Below, piece by piece: positions 35,087 to 44,478 of a stretch of DNA of 64,000 bases. Every line of letters starts with the position of its first letter. Within the stretch, counting starts at the first letter, position 1. The notes under the pieces are model-generated. The model was not told the origin of the DNA. It did no database searches and saw nothing but the letters and a program-made list of their open reading frames with translations. A program made the translations under genes and the position numbers. The DNA comes from Thermoflexus sp. (lineage in GTDB: Bacteria; Chloroflexota; Anaerolineae; Aggregatilineales; Aggregatilineaceae): the NCBI GenBank assembly GCA_020724465.1, contig DYGX01000002.1:186001-250000 (forward strand), read 5' to 3'.

Positions 35087-35827
35087 CTATTCCAGGAACT
35101 CGAGGTAGTGCGTCGTCATCCGGCTCAGGTCGCTGTAAGCCCCGCGCCGGTGCTCCGGCAGTAGGCTGGCAAGCTGGTACATCGCTTCCTGGGTCATGGC
35201 GTGTAGGTCCTGGCGCGCGACGCGCTGCGTGCCGCTTACACGGAACCGGAAAGGGCGCCCGAAGCGAACCGTCACCGGCGTACGGCGCAACCGCAGCAGG
35301 GTGTGAGGAAAGCGATCGGTGCCCTCCAGCCCGACCGGCAGGATGGCAGCGCCGCCTTTGGTCGCCAGATAGGCCATGCCGTGCTTCGCCTCTTGCAGGA
35401 CGGGGTGGCGTGTGCCTTCCGGCGCGAGCAAGACGGCGCGCCCCTGGCGCAGCAGTTCAAGCGTGCTGGCGATGGCACGCCGGTCGACTTCGCCGCGCCG
35501 CACCGGGTACGCCCCCCAAGCGCGCGTCATCAGGCCGATGATGGGATGGCGCGTGTTTTCGACCTTCGACATCGGGACAAGATAGCGGTTTTGGACGGCC
35601 CCGACCACGACGAACGGGTCAATCGCCGCGATGTGGTTCATGACCACCAGCAGCGGTCCCTCGTCGGGCACGCGGTCGGCGTCGATGGTCGTGACATCGA
35701 CCAGCAGGCCGAACCCGATCCCCCGCAGCAAGATATCGCGCAGAAACTTGCGGCGGCGGTCGATCCTGTCCTGCCGGTAAACAACGGTATGGGGTGAGGT
35801 GGGGGTAGGCGTCGTTATCCTGTGCAT
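35087..35827 (-). CDS. plsC: 1-acyl-sn-glycerol-3-phosphate acyltransferase
   Basis: Acylates lysophosphatidic acid to phosphatidic acid. The PlsC motif HX4D reads NHIAAID (His65-Asp70), and the second motif PEGTR lies at 136-140. One hydrophobic segment (about 30-45) may anchor the protein at the inner leaflet. 246 residues is typical. It lies 21 bases after rluB and is probably cotranscribed with it and the GAF-SpoIIE phosphatase. Acyltransferase specificity cannot be told from sequence. Confidence 0.9.
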   Translation of the reverse strand: MHRITTPTPTSPHTVVYRQDRIDRRRKFLRDILLRGIGFGLLVDVTTIDADRVPDEGPLLVVMNHIAAIDPFVVVGAVQNRYLVPMSKVENTRHPIIGLMTRAWGAYPVRRGEVDRRAIASTLELLRQGRAVLLAPEGTRHPVLQEAKHGMAYLATKGGAAILPVGLEGTDRFPHTLLRLRRTPVTVRFGRPFRFRVSGTQRVARQDLHAMTQEAMYQLASLLPEHRRGAYSDLSRMTTHYLEFLE

Positions 35828-35848
35828 GCCTGTCTGAATGCCTGTGTG

Positions 35849-36577
35849 TTATTTGCTGCGTGCGCGTTTGAGCTGCCGCACTTCAGCGGGAGTCAACTCG
35901 CGCCACTGGCCCGGCTTCAAATGCCCGATCTCAAGCGTCTCGATCTGGGTGCGGATCAGGCGTTTGACCGGATGGCCGAGCTGGCTGGCGATGCGCCGGA
36001 TCTGCCGCTTGCGCCCCTCGCGCAAAACTACCCGCAGCCAGGTATCGTTCTGCCGCGAAGAGAGGACCCGCACCCTGGCCGGAGCGCTGGTTTCGTCGCC
36101 CAGCGGCAGACCGCCCGCGCGCCAGCGCTCCAGAGTGGTCTCGGTGGGGTGCCCTTCCACCAGCACTTCGTACGTCTTGGCATGCTGATAGCGCGGGTGC
36201 ATCAGCCGGTTCGCCAGATCGCCATCGTTGGTCAATAGAATCAACCCCTCGCTGTCCGCATCGAGGCGCCCCACGGTGAACAGATGCCCTTCGTGCGGCA
36301 CCAGATCGCGGACGATAGGGCGCTTGTCGCCGGGATGCGGCTTGTTCGATGACAGGACGCCGCGCGGCTTGTAGAGCAGGATGTAGACGAACTCCGGCTG
36401 GGGGGCCAGGCGGCGGCCATCGACCCGGATATCGTTCCGCGCCGGGTCGGCCTTGTCGCCAAGTTGGGCGACGCGGCCATCGACCGTCACGCGGCCCTCG
36501 CGGATCATGTCTTCGGCGGCGCGACGCGATGCGATCTTTGCCTGGGAGATCAGTTTTTGCAGTCGTTCTTCGGGCAT
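35849..36577 (-). CDS. rluB: Pseudouridine synthase, RsuA/RluB family
   Basis: An N-terminal S4 RNA-binding domain (LQKLISQAKIASRRAAEDMI) is followed by the catalytic domain, with Asp106 in GRLDADSEGL as the nucleophile and the later REGRKRQIRR motif. 242 residues fits RluB/RsuA; by analogy with Gram-positive RluB the target would be 23S rRNA helix 89-93, but the exact uridine is not readable from sequence. It lies between the phosphatase gene and plsC on the same strand with short gaps. Confidence 0.87.
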   Translation of the reverse strand: MPEERLQKLISQAKIASRRAAEDMIREGRVTVDGRVAQLGDKADPARNDIRVDGRRLAPQPEFVYILLYKPRGVLSSNKPHPGDKRPIVRDLVPHEGHLFTVGRLDADSEGLILLTNDGDLANRLMHPRYQHAKTYEVLVEGHPTETTLERWRAGGLPLGDETSAPARVRVLSSRQNDTWLRVVLREGRKRQIRRIASQLGHPVKRLIRTQIETLEIGHLKPGQWRELTPAEVRQLKRARSK

Positions 36578-36598
36578 TATGTCTGGCCTGGTGCCTCG

Positions 36599-37873
36599 CT
36601 AGCGGTGGCCGGTGTAGCGCAGAATGAGCAGGGTTGTGTCGTCGAAGGGGGGCGCCGCGCCCATGAAGCTGGCAACTGAGGTATTGATCCGCTTGAGGAT
36701 CTCGGCGGCGGGCAGCCCTGCTGCACGATGCACCGTTTCCACCAGGCGGGTTTCTCCGTATGGCTCGCCGTGCAAGTTCTCGGCTTCAGTCAGCCCGTCC
36801 GTGTACAGCACCAGCACGTCGCCGGGGTTCAGCCGGCGCTCGATTGTTTCCAGCGGCAGGGGATCGAACCATCCCAGCGCCCGCCCACCGCGTGGCAAGA
36901 CCTCGGATGTGTTCTGCGCCGTCCGGAACAACAGCGGTCGGTTGTGCCCGGCGTTAACCCCGATGACCCTGCCGTTGGGATGCAAGATCAGGTAGTAGAC
37001 CGTCACGAACATGCCGGACTGCGAGTCCTGCAGAATCAGGCGGTTGGTGTGCTGAAGCGCCTGCTCCGGCGTGGCGGCGCTGAGCGCGCTGCTGCGGATC
37101 AGGCTGCGTGCGACCGCCATGAAGATGGCGGCAGGCGCCCCCTTGTCGGAGACATCCCCCACGACGACGCCCAGGCGGTTGTCCGGCAGATCAAACCAGT
37201 CGTAGAAATCGCCCGCGACTTCGCGCGCAGAGCGCCAGTCCGCCGCGAACTCGTAGCCGGGGTAGATAGGCAGAGTCTTTGGCAGCAGGCCGCGCTGGAT
37301 GGTATGTGCCATTTGCAGCTCGTTTTCCAGACGGCCTTTTTCTACCGCGATGCGATAGAGGCGCGCGTTTTCTATGGCCGTGCCGGCCTGGCTGGCAAAG
37401 GCGGTTAGCAGCGCGAGGTGATCTTCGTCGAACAGCCCGGCCTGCAAGCGGTTGTCCACGTAGATCAGGCCGATCAGCCGGGATTTGACCAGAATAGGGA
37501 CGCACAGAATCGAGCGCAGGCCCAGAACCATGATGCTCTGCCCGCGTGCAAACCGCTCGTCGAACTGGGCGTTGTCGGTGAGCAGAGGCTCGCGGGTTTG
37601 TTCCACCCGGCGGATGATCGTGGTGCTGACCTGGAATTCGGGCGCTTCCAGGATATCCCGATCCATGCCGCGCGCGATCTTGAAGACCAGTTCGTTGGAG
37701 CTTGGCTCGCGCAGCATCAGAAAGCCGCGCTCCGCTTTGGTTACCTCGATCACGCGATCCATCACGTTCTCGAGCACTTCATCGAGGTTGAGGCTCGAAT
37801 TGAGCGTGCGCGTGATCTCATACAGAGTCGCCAGGTGCTCTGGGTGCTGGAGTGGCGTCGGCGGTAGCGTCAT
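36599..37873 (-). CDS. GAF-domain PP2C (SpoIIE/RsbU-type) serine phosphatase
   Basis: An N-terminal GAF domain (about 15-170) is joined by a coiled segment (ENELQMAHTIQRGLLP) to a SpoIIE phosphatase domain with metal sites in AGDFYDWF, GDVSDKG, YTDGLTEA and DDTTLL. Such proteins dephosphorylate anti-anti-sigma factors in partner-switching pathways, or act on cyclic-nucleotide-linked signals sensed by GAF. No anti-sigma (RsbW) or STAS gene is beside it, so the output is unknown. There is no membrane segment, so it should be cytosolic. It heads a run with rluB and plsC, and its promoter is back-to-back with that of the M20 peptidase. Confidence 0.85.
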   Translation of the reverse strand: MTLPPTPLQHPEHLATLYEITRTLNSSLNLDEVLENVMDRVIEVTKAERGFLMLREPSSNELVFKIARGMDRDILEAPEFQVSTTIIRRVEQTREPLLTDNAQFDERFARGQSIMVLGLRSILCVPILVKSRLIGLIYVDNRLQAGLFDEDHLALLTAFASQAGTAIENARLYRIAVEKGRLENELQMAHTIQRGLLPKTLPIYPGYEFAADWRSAREVAGDFYDWFDLPDNRLGVVVGDVSDKGAPAAIFMAVARSLIRSSALSAATPEQALQHTNRLILQDSQSGMFVTVYYLILHPNGRVIGVNAGHNRPLLFRTAQNTSEVLPRGGRALGWFDPLPLETIERRLNPGDVLVLYTDGLTEAENLHGEPYGETRLVETVHRAAGLPAAEILKRINTSVASFMGAAPPFDDTTLLILRYTGHR

Positions 37874-37907
37874 TCGGGGCTGCTCTTTCTAGTGCGCGCT
37901 GCGCGCA

Positions 37908-37937
37908 TTATATCATCCTGCGCCGCGCTTTGCCTAA
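37908..37937 (-). promoter_or_regulatory. Promoter of the GAF-SpoIIE phosphatase run
   Basis: On the minus strand TATAAT (37908-37913) is preceded at 18 bases by TTAGGC (37932-37937). The distance to the ATG at 37873 is short, about 35 bases. Confidence 0.5.
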
Positions 37938-37960
37938 CGCCTGGGCAGTTCTGTTATAAT
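37930..37960 (+). promoter_or_regulatory. Promoter of the M20 peptidase gene
   Basis: On the plus strand TATAAT (37955-37960) is preceded by TTGCCT (37930-37935) at 19 bases. The -35 regions of this promoter and of the divergent one overlap, so polymerase binding would be mutually exclusive. Confidence 0.5.
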
Positions 37961-38020
37961 GGACCGGCGGTTAGCCTGGCCTGCTGCGCGCAGACCTCAC
38001 GCCAGCTATGAGGAGCAGTG

Positions 38021-39388
38021 ATGAACCCGTACGAGTATGTTGAAACCCACCGCGACGCGTTTCTCGAAGAGTTGTTCGAGTTTCTGCGCATCCCGAGCAT
38101 TAGCACGCTGTCCGAGCACGCGGCAGACGTGCGCCGGGCTGCGGAGTGGCTCAAGGCGCACCTGGAAGGGATCGGAATGACGCATGTTGAGCTGGTCGAA
38201 ACGGCGCGTCACCCGATTGTATATGCCGAGTGGCTTGGCGCGCCGGGCGCCCCGACGGTTCTGATCTACGGCCACTACGACGTCCAACCGGTCGACGATC
38301 CTGAGGGGCAATGGCAGTCCGATCCATTTGAACCGGTGCTGCGCGACGGGAACATCTATGCGCGCGGTGCCACGGATGACAAAGGGCAAACGCTGACCCA
38401 GATCAAGGCGATCCAGGCGCTGCTTGCATCCGGCCAGATGCCGGTTAACGTCAAGTTTGTGATCGAAGGCGAAGAGGAGTCCGGGTCAGACAATCTGTAT
38501 CCGTTTGTCGAGCAGAACGCCGAACGGCTGGCAGCGGACGTCATTGTAATCTCGGATACCGGAATGAAGTCCATTGAGCATCCCTCGGTGGTCTACGGAC
38601 TGCGCGGGATCGCGTACATGGAAATCGAGGTGCGCGGTCCCCGGCAGGATCTGCATTCCGGAATGTATGGCGGTGTGGTGCACAACCCGGCTCAGGCGCT
38701 GGTAGAGATTCTGGCGAAGATGCACGACGAGCAGGGCCGCGTGACGATCCCCGGATTCTACGACCGCGTGGACGAGGTCAGCGCCGAGGAACGCGCCGAA
38801 CTGGCGAAAACGCCGCTGCCTGAGGAGCAGCTTCGGAACGAAACGGGCGTGCCGGCGGCGTGGGGTGAGCCGGGCTATGCCATCCACGAACGGCTGGCAT
38901 TCCGTCCCACGCTGGAGATCAACGGTTTGGTCAGCGGCTGGACCGGCGAAGGCGCGAAGACGGTGCTGCCTGCTAAGGCGCTGGCGAAGGTAAGCTGCCG
39001 GCTGGTGCCCCGCCAGGAGCCGCACGAAATCTTCGCGCTGGTACGAGACTTTGTCCGCGCGCACACGCCGCCCACTGTGACCAGCGAAGTGCGTCTGCTG
39101 CATCAGGGCATGTGGGCTGTCGTGGATCTGAAGTCCCGTGAGATGCAGGCCGCCCTGCAAGCCTATGAATTTGGGTTTGGCAAGCGGCCCACCTTCGTGC
39201 GCGAGGGTGGCTCGGTGCCGATCGTCGGCGCTTTGCAGCGGGCGCTCCAGGTGCCGGTTGTGCTGATGGGCTTCGGCCAGCAAGATGACAACCTGCATGG
39301 CCCGAACGAGAAGTTTGCCCTGGCGTGCTTCGAGGGCGGGCTGCGCACTACGATCAGGTTTTATGAACTGATCGGCCAGAAAGGCTGA
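38021..39388 (+). CDS. M20 family metallopeptidase (dipeptidase)
   Basis: Zinc-dependent dipeptidase or related amidohydrolase of the M20 family. ATG 38021 follows AGGAG by 5 bases; 455 residues. Metal ligands are visible in GHYDVQP, the bridging region GATDDKG, IEGEEESGS and the final NLHGPNE. The lid (dimerisation) domain is recognised by DLHSGMYGG. The closest functional class appears to be carnosinase-like dipeptidases, but the substrate is uncertain. Monocistronic, with its own promoter and a strong terminator. Confidence 0.9.
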   Translation: MNPYEYVETHRDAFLEELFEFLRIPSISTLSEHAADVRRAAEWLKAHLEGIGMTHVELVETARHPIVYAEWLGAPGAPTVLIYGHYDVQPVDDPEGQWQSDPFEPVLRDGNIYARGATDDKGQTLTQIKAIQALLASGQMPVNVKFVIEGEEESGSDNLYPFVEQNAERLAADVIVISDTGMKSIEHPSVVYGLRGIAYMEIEVRGPRQDLHSGMYGGVVHNPAQALVEILAKMHDEQGRVTIPGFYDRVDEVSAEERAELAKTPLPEEQLRNETGVPAAWGEPGYAIHERLAFRPTLEINGLVSGWTGEGAKTVLPAKALAKVSCRLVPRQEPHEIFALVRDFVRAHTPPTVTSEVRLLHQGMWAVVDLKSREMQAALQAYEFGFGKRPTFVREGGSVPIVGALQRALQVPVVLMGFGQQDDNLHGPNEKFALACFEGGLRTTIRFYELIGQKG

Positions 39389-39410
39389 GTCGAATCGCTT
39401 CGTGTACTGC

Positions 39411-39441
39411 CCGGCTGCCATGCGCGCAGCCGGTTTTTTTT
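39411..39441 (+). terminator. Intrinsic terminator after the M20 peptidase
   Basis: Eight-base stem (CCGGCTGC / GCAGCCGG) with a 7-base loop, followed by eight T. Located 22 bases after the stop codon. Confidence 0.92.
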
Positions 39442-39489
39442 GACCTGGCGACCTCAAAAAGCAAGTAAATGTCACTTTAATCTAGTAAT

Positions 39490-39518
39490 TTGCTCCCCGC
39501 CGGCCAACGCTCTATAAT
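39490..39518 (+). promoter_or_regulatory. Sigma-70 promoter of acs
   Basis: TTGCTC (39490-39495) and TATAAT (39513-39518) are exactly 17 bases apart, 46 bases before the acs ATG. Confidence 0.75.
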
Positions 39519-39564
39519 GCGCGGCACCACACGGTCAGCATTGTACGCATGAGGAGGCTCTTAC

Positions 39565-41463
39565 ATGGCGCGGAACGCTGAGCAGAACGGGGGGTTGTAT
39601 TACCCCAGCGAGGCCGTCTTAGCTGACATCAGTGTCGCCGATTTCGAAGCATTGCGTGAGGCGATGCGGGTTGACCTGGCCGGCACATGGGCCGAGATCG
39701 CACGCGCGGATTTCGAGTGGTTCGAGCCGTGGCATACCACCCTCGACGAATCGAACGCGCCATTCTACAAGTGGTTTGCGGGCGGGAAGACCAATATTGT
39801 GTTAAACGCGCTGGATCGCCACGCGCGGAGCTGGCGGCGCAACAAGGCCGCGCTAATCTGGGAAGGCGAGAATTACGAGTGTCGCAGCTACACCTATCAC
39901 CAACTTCACCGCGAAGTCAGCCGCTTTGCCAGCGTGCTGAAGGCGATGGGAGTCAACAAGGGCGACCGTGTCACGATCTACATGGGGCGCATCCCTGAGA
40001 TCGCGATCGCAATGCTGGCCTGCGCCAAGATCGGCGCCGTGCATAGCGTCGTTTACGGTGGCTTCTCGGTCGAGGCGCTTCACGGGCGCATCGAGGATAG
40101 CGAAAGCAAGATCGCGATCACCGCGGATGGCGCCTGGCTGCGCGGGAACATTGTCCCGCTCAAGGACATTATGGACGAGGCGCTTCTGCGCGCGCCGACG
40201 ATCCAGACGGTGATCGTCGTCAAGCGCACCGGCCAGGACGTGCACATGGAGCCGGGCCGCGACCTGTGGTATCACGACCTGATGAACCTGCCCATTGCGG
40301 ACGCGCACATCGAAACCGAGCCGATGGACGCCGAGGATCCGCTTTTCCTGCTTTATACCAGCGGCACGACGGGTGCGCCCAAGGCGATCCTGCACACGCA
40401 CGGCGGGTACATGGTCGGGGTCGCCACCACGCTCAAGTGGGTCTTCGACATCAAGGACGAAGATATGTGGTGGTGCGCCGCCGATCCCGGCTGGATCACC
40501 GGGCATAGCTATATCATTTACGGGCCGCTGCTGCTGGGTGCGAGCAGCCTGATGTACGAAGGGGCGCCCAATCACCCGTTTCCCGACCGCTGGTGGGATA
40601 TCGCCGAGCGCCACGGCGTGACCATCCTCTACACGGCACCGACCGCGATTCGCGGCCTGATGCGCTTTGGGGATGCCTGGCCGAATCGCCATGACCTGAG
40701 TAAACTCCGGCTGCTTGGCAGCGTGGGCGAGCCGATCAACCCCGAAGCGTGGCGCTGGTATCACCGCGTCATTGGCAAGGAACGCTGCCCGATCATGGAC
40801 ACCTGGTGGCAGACGGAGACCGGCACGTTCATGATTTCACCCGTGCCTTCCACGCCGCTCAAGCCCGGCAGCGCCACTCTGCCGCTGCCCGGCGTCGAGA
40901 TCGACGTGCTGGATGAAGACGGCAACCCCGTTGGCCCGAACGAAGAAGGCTATCTTGTCATCAAGCTCCCCTGGCCCGCAATGCTGCGCACGATTTACGG
41001 CGACCCGGAACGCTACGTGAACAACTATTGGAGCCGCTTCCCCGGCGTGTACATGACCGGTGACAGCGCGCGCCGCGACGAGGACGGCTATGTGTGGGTC
41101 ATTGGTCGCGTGGACGATGTGATCAAGGTCAGCGGCTACCGTCTGGGGACCGCTGAGATCGAAAGCGCGCTCGTCAGCCATCGCGCCGTGGCAGAAGCGG
41201 CGGTGATCGGCGTGCCCGACGAGGTGCGCGGGCATGCTATCAAGGCCTACTGCATCCTGGTTGCCGGGGTGGAACCGACCCAGCGCTTGGTCGAGGAACT
41301 GCGCGACCATGTGGCGCACGAGGTCGGGCCGATCGCCAAACCGGCCACGATCGAGTTTGTTGACACCCTGCCCAAGACGCGCAGCGGCAAGATTATGCGC
41401 CGTGTGCTGAAGGCGCGGGCGCTGGGGCAGGATGAGGGCGATCTGAGCACGCTGGAGCAGTGA
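39565..41463 (+). CDS. acs: Acetyl-CoA synthetase
   Basis: Activates acetate to acetyl-CoA via acetyl-AMP. 632 residues from ATG 39565, with AGGAGG upstream. The P-loop is YTSGTTGAPK (264-273), the hinge and CoA-domain motifs include GRVDDVIKVSGYRLGTAEIE, and the catalytic Lys609 lies in TRSGKIMRR, the site that is acetylated in other bacteria. This would allow growth on acetate or recapture of overflow acetate. Neither a protein acetyltransferase nor a deacetylase gene adjoins it. Own promoter; the convergent gene ends 9 bases later, without a clear terminator. Confidence 0.96.
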   Translation: MARNAEQNGGLYYPSEAVLADISVADFEALREAMRVDLAGTWAEIARADFEWFEPWHTTLDESNAPFYKWFAGGKTNIVLNALDRHARSWRRNKAALIWEGENYECRSYTYHQLHREVSRFASVLKAMGVNKGDRVTIYMGRIPEIAIAMLACAKIGAVHSVVYGGFSVEALHGRIEDSESKIAITADGAWLRGNIVPLKDIMDEALLRAPTIQTVIVVKRTGQDVHMEPGRDLWYHDLMNLPIADAHIETEPMDAEDPLFLLYTSGTTGAPKAILHTHGGYMVGVATTLKWVFDIKDEDMWWCAADPGWITGHSYIIYGPLLLGASSLMYEGAPNHPFPDRWWDIAERHGVTILYTAPTAIRGLMRFGDAWPNRHDLSKLRLLGSVGEPINPEAWRWYHRVIGKERCPIMDTWWQTETGTFMISPVPSTPLKPGSATLPLPGVEIDVLDEDGNPVGPNEEGYLVIKLPWPAMLRTIYGDPERYVNNYWSRFPGVYMTGDSARRDEDGYVWVIGRVDDVIKVSGYRLGTAEIESALVSHRAVAEAAVIGVPDEVRGHAIKAYCILVAGVEPTQRLVEELRDHVAHEVGPIAKPATIEFVDTLPKTRSGKIMRRVLKARALGQDEGDLSTLEQ

Positions 41464-41472
41464 TCGCGTTGG

Positions 41473-43035
41473 CTATGGCTCGGCCGGGGCTGTTCGGACG
41501 CGCCAGAGGCTGGCCGTGCGCGTGACCCCGGCGAGCCGCTCAAGCGCGGGGCGCTCGAACTCCGCCACAAGCTCCCACACGAGTCCCAGCTGGTCCGGCT
41601 GGGACTCGTGTCCGTTGAGCACCACATAGCTGACCGGCGCGTCCAGCAATTCGCGCGGATTGGCGATGTCTGCCGCGCACGTCACCGGGCGCGAGGTAAA
41701 GAAGTAGAGCGCATCGCAGGTCGGGGCGTCGGCCAGGATGCGCCCGGCAGGTGGATCGAGCGTGTCGAGCAGCACAGCGATCTCGCGGAAGGCATCCCCC
41801 GCGAAGTTGCCGCCCAGGTAGACGGCAGCGTCCGCGGGCGGCAGCGCGAGGTCTTGTGGTGCGGTTACCGTGGTGACCGCGATGGGAAGCGCGAAGCCGC
41901 CCACCCAGGCCAGCACAGCGGCGACGACCGCCAGGCGTGCCGCGCGCCGCCGCGTGTGCCACAGCGCCGCTACGCCGCAGCCCGCGGCGATGCTGAGCGG
42001 CGCGGCTGCGGGCATGAAATAGCGGGTGCGGAGATTGCGCGACGCGAGCAGTGGCAGCAGAACACTCGCAGCCAGCCAGATCAGCAGGTAGAGCAGGTGA
42101 GCGCGCGCTTTGCTGCTGCGCTGGGGGCGCCGGGCCAGCGCGCCCAGCCCGGCGGCTGCGGCCAGAGGGAGTGCGCCAGATGTGTAGTGGATCAGGGCCG
42201 GAACGATGGCGCGCAGCTCGGCCAGCAGCGCCGGGTTGCGAACATCCGCCATGTTCGCCGCGTTGACCAACGTGAATGTATCCCCGCGCACATAGGCCAT
42301 CGCGGCAGGCAGCACCAGCGGCAGCCAGCACCCCACCACGACACCCGCGGCCAGCGCCAGTCCGCGCGCGTGGCGGGTCCGCCAGGCGTCGAGCCGGGCG
42401 CGCCACCCGGAGACAGGCAGCGGATCGTAGAGCAGGGTGGCGGCCGCAGGGAGAAGCGGGGCGAGGCCCATCGTCAGTTTGGCGAGCGTGGCGCTGGCGA
42501 CCAGCCCGCCGACAAGCACCGCTTCGCGGGCCGATGGATGACGCGCCAAAGCCAGGCTGCGCCACGCGATGAGCGCCATGAACATCCCGGCGAGGGGATC
42601 GGCCAATGCCATGCGTTCGAAGAACAGCGCCAGGGGTAGCACGGCATAGATGCCGAGCGCGGCTAGCCCGGTAGGCCCGCCCCCCATCTTGCGGCCCAAT
42701 GCGTAGACGGCGGCACCGGATGGCAGCGCCAGCAGCGCGATCGCGGCGCGGGCAATCCACAGCGCGCTGATCGGGGGCAGTTCGAACACCCCCAGCCAGA
42801 AATAGAGCAGCACCTTGCCGTTGGAGAACCGACCTGGATTTTGCTCGAAGCTCCAGACGGCTCGCGCGCGCTGGACATGCGCCCCTTCGTCGATGAAGGG
42901 ATCTTGCGCGGCCAGGTTATGAACGCGCAGCGCTGCCAGGACGAGCAGCAACGCCACCACCGCCGCGAGGCGCGCCGCCAGTCGGTCGCGTTCTTGCCTG
43001 CGCACACCCGTGTCCGCTGCGTCTGGCCCGGTCAT
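41473..43035 (-). CDS. GT39/PMT-like membrane glycosyltransferase
   Basis: Polytopic protein of 520 residues from ATG 43035; the longer open frame upstream runs through a tRNA gene and is discarded. About ten membrane helices are visible. A first extracytoplasmic loop with the acidic motif DPFIDEGAH is typical of lipid-phosphate-sugar-dependent transferases (GT39/GT83 family), and a C-terminal extracytoplasmic domain of about 120 residues follows. Probably transfers a sugar from a polyprenyl carrier to protein or lipid. No further glycosylation genes are next to it. A terminator lies only 15 bases before its ATG, so how it is transcribed is not clear. Confidence 0.75.
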   Translation of the reverse strand: MTGPDAADTGVRRQERDRLAARLAAVVALLLVLAALRVHNLAAQDPFIDEGAHVQRARAVWSFEQNPGRFSNGKVLLYFWLGVFELPPISALWIARAAIALLALPSGAAVYALGRKMGGGPTGLAALGIYAVLPLALFFERMALADPLAGMFMALIAWRSLALARHPSAREAVLVGGLVASATLAKLTMGLAPLLPAAATLLYDPLPVSGWRARLDAWRTRHARGLALAAGVVVGCWLPLVLPAAMAYVRGDTFTLVNAANMADVRNPALLAELRAIVPALIHYTSGALPLAAAAGLGALARRPQRSSKARAHLLYLLIWLAASVLLPLLASRNLRTRYFMPAAAPLSIAAGCGVAALWHTRRRAARLAVVAAVLAWVGGFALPIAVTTVTAPQDLALPPADAAVYLGGNFAGDAFREIAVLLDTLDPPAGRILADAPTCDALYFFTSRPVTCAADIANPRELLDAPVSYVVLNGHESQPDQLGLVWELVAEFERPALERLAGVTRTASLWRVRTAPAEP

Positions 43036-43049
43036 CTGCCTGCGCCAAC

Positions 43050-43079
43050 AAAAAGCGGGAGCCTGCTCGCTGCTCCCGC
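43050..43079 (-). terminator. Intrinsic terminator of tRNA-Cys
   Basis: On the minus strand an 8-base stem (GCGGGAGC / GCTCCCGC) with a 9-base loop is followed by TTTTT. It lies right after the tRNA 3' end and before the GT39-like start codon. Confidence 0.8.
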
Positions 43080-43085
43080 GTTGTG

Positions 43086-43156
43086 AGGCGACGGTGGGAA
43101 TCGAACCCACGGTGAGGGTTTTGCAGACCCTTGCCTTGCCACTTGGCGACGTCGCC
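43086..43156 (-). tRNA. tRNA-Cys (GCA)
   Basis: The minus strand folds as a 71-base cloverleaf: acceptor stem GGCGACG / CGTCGCC with discriminator U, anticodon loop CTGCAAA with anticodon GCA, and a T-loop GTTCGATTC. U73 and GCA are the identity elements of cysteine tRNA. CCA is not encoded. It is a single gene with its own terminator. Confidence 0.95.
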
Positions 43157-43231
43157 ATCATGGACGATGTTGGCTGCCAGTATACACGAAGACCGGCCCT
43201 CTGGCAAGGCGGATTTGAGCGATCCGGCGAC

Positions 43232-43263
43232 AAAAAAGCCGGGAAGAGACAACCTTCCCGGCT
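43232..43263 (-). terminator. Intrinsic terminator of rpoD
   Basis: On the minus strand a perfect 10-base stem (AGCCGGGAAG / CTTCCCGGCT) with a 7-base loop is followed by a T run (TTTTTT). It lies 22 bases after the stop codon of the sigma factor. Confidence 0.9.
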
Positions 43264-43284
43264 TCGATTCGTGCTGTGTTGCGT

Positions 43285-44478
43285 CTAGCTCAAGTAGTCG
43301 CGCAGATTGTGCGCCAGACGCGGGTGGCGCAGGCGGCGCAACGCTTCTTTTTCGAGCTGGCGGATTCGCTCGCGGCTCAGGCCGAACTTGTTGGCGATCT
43401 CTTCGAGCGTGTGCGGCTCGCCGCCGCCCAGGCCAAAGCGCAGCCGCAGAATATGGCTCTGGCGTGGCGTCAGCTCGCTGAGCACTTCCTCGATCGTTTC
43501 CTGCAGCAGATGCTGCGTGGCGGCCTCAACGGGGCTGGGCGAATCCTGGTCTTCAATGAAATCGCCGAACTCGCTGTCGCCGTCATCCCCAACCGGGCGT
43601 TCCAGCGCGATCGCATGCTGGCTGGCGTCCATCATGCCGCGGATGCTTTCCGGCGGCAGTTCCATTTCTTTGGCGATCTCTTCCGGGGTGGGGCGGTGGC
43701 CCAGCGTCTGCTCCAGCACCTGCGCGGTGCGATACATCTGCCGGATCCGCTCCGTCATATGAAGCGGGATGCGAATGGTGCGGGTCTTCTGCGCCAGCGC
43801 CCGCGTGATCGCCTGGCGGATCCACCACGTCGCGTATGTGCTGAAGCGGTTGCCGCGCTTATAGTCATACTTGTCGACCGCGCGCATCAGGCCGACGTTC
43901 CCTTCCTGGATCAGGTCTGGGAACGGCAGGCCCTGGCCCATATACCGCTTGGCGATGCTCACAACCAGACGCGTGTTGGCGCGGCCCAGATGTTCGCGCG
44001 CCAGCTGCCCGTCGGCGACGATCTCTCTCAGGCGCTCTGCTTCCTCGCTATCGGGATCGACTTCCGCCAGCTTGGCACTGGCTTCACGGCCAGCTTCGAT
44101 GCGCTTGGCAAGCTCAATTTCCTCTTCGGCTGTCAGCAGCGGCTCTTGGGCCATCTGGCGGAAGTACAGGCCGACAGGGTCGTCGGCAGAGACGGCGTTG
44201 ATGTCGCCCACGCCGGGATCTTGCGCTTCTTCTTCGGCTTCTAACTCGTTGTCGTGCCCCAGCAAGTCGTCGTCTTCGGACTTCTTCTGCCGCAGCTCGA
44301 TCCCCAGCTCATCCAGTTCATCCAGGACCGCTTCGATTGCGTTGACGTCGTCGCTATCTTCATCCAGCAGTTCTAGCACATCCTCAAACGTCACATACCC
44401 ACGCTGATCCGCTCGGTTCATAAGTTCCTGAATCACCTGAGTTACGTTGCCTCCTGGAGAGTTGCTGATTGAGACCAC
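43285..44478 (-). CDS. rpoD: Principal-type RNA polymerase sigma factor (sigma-70)
   Basis: Sigma-70 family group 1 or 2 protein of 397 residues. An N-terminal acidic region 1.1-like segment (about 1-95) precedes region 1.2 ([17 protein letters not shown]). Region 2 follows with [18 protein letters not shown] and the -10-recognition segment [13 protein letters not shown], then region 3. Region 4 has the -35-recognising helix [20 protein letters not shown]. Presence of region 1.1 and size suggest the housekeeping sigma; a second group-2 factor cannot be excluded. The start is GTG 44478, with the ribosome-binding site poor; an AGGAGG a few codons inside suggests a shorter form is possible. Own promoter and terminator. 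Confidence 0.92.
   Translation of the reverse strand: MVSISNSPGGNVTQVIQELMNRADQRGYVTFEDVLELLDEDSDDVNAIEAVLDELDELGIELRQKKSEDDDLLGHDNELEAEEEAQDPGVGDINAVSADDPVGLYFRQMAQEPLLTAEEEIELAKRIEAGREASAKLAEVDPDSEEAERLREIVADGQLAREHLGRANTRLVVSIAKRYMGQGLPFPDLIQEGNVGLMRAVDKYDYKRGNRFSTYATWWIRQAITRALAQKTRTIRIPLHMTERIRQMYRTAQVLEQTLGHRPTPEEIAKEMELPPESIRGMMDASQHAIALERPVGDDGDSEFGDFIEDQDSPSPVEAATQHLLQETIEEVLSELTPRQSHILRLRFGLGGGEPHTLEEIANKFGLSRERIRQLEKEALRRLRHPRLAHNLRDYLS

Noticed and set aside
43036-43233. N-terminal extension of the GT39-like protein
   Set aside because: The frame continues through the tRNA-Cys gene and its terminator, so these codons are not coding.
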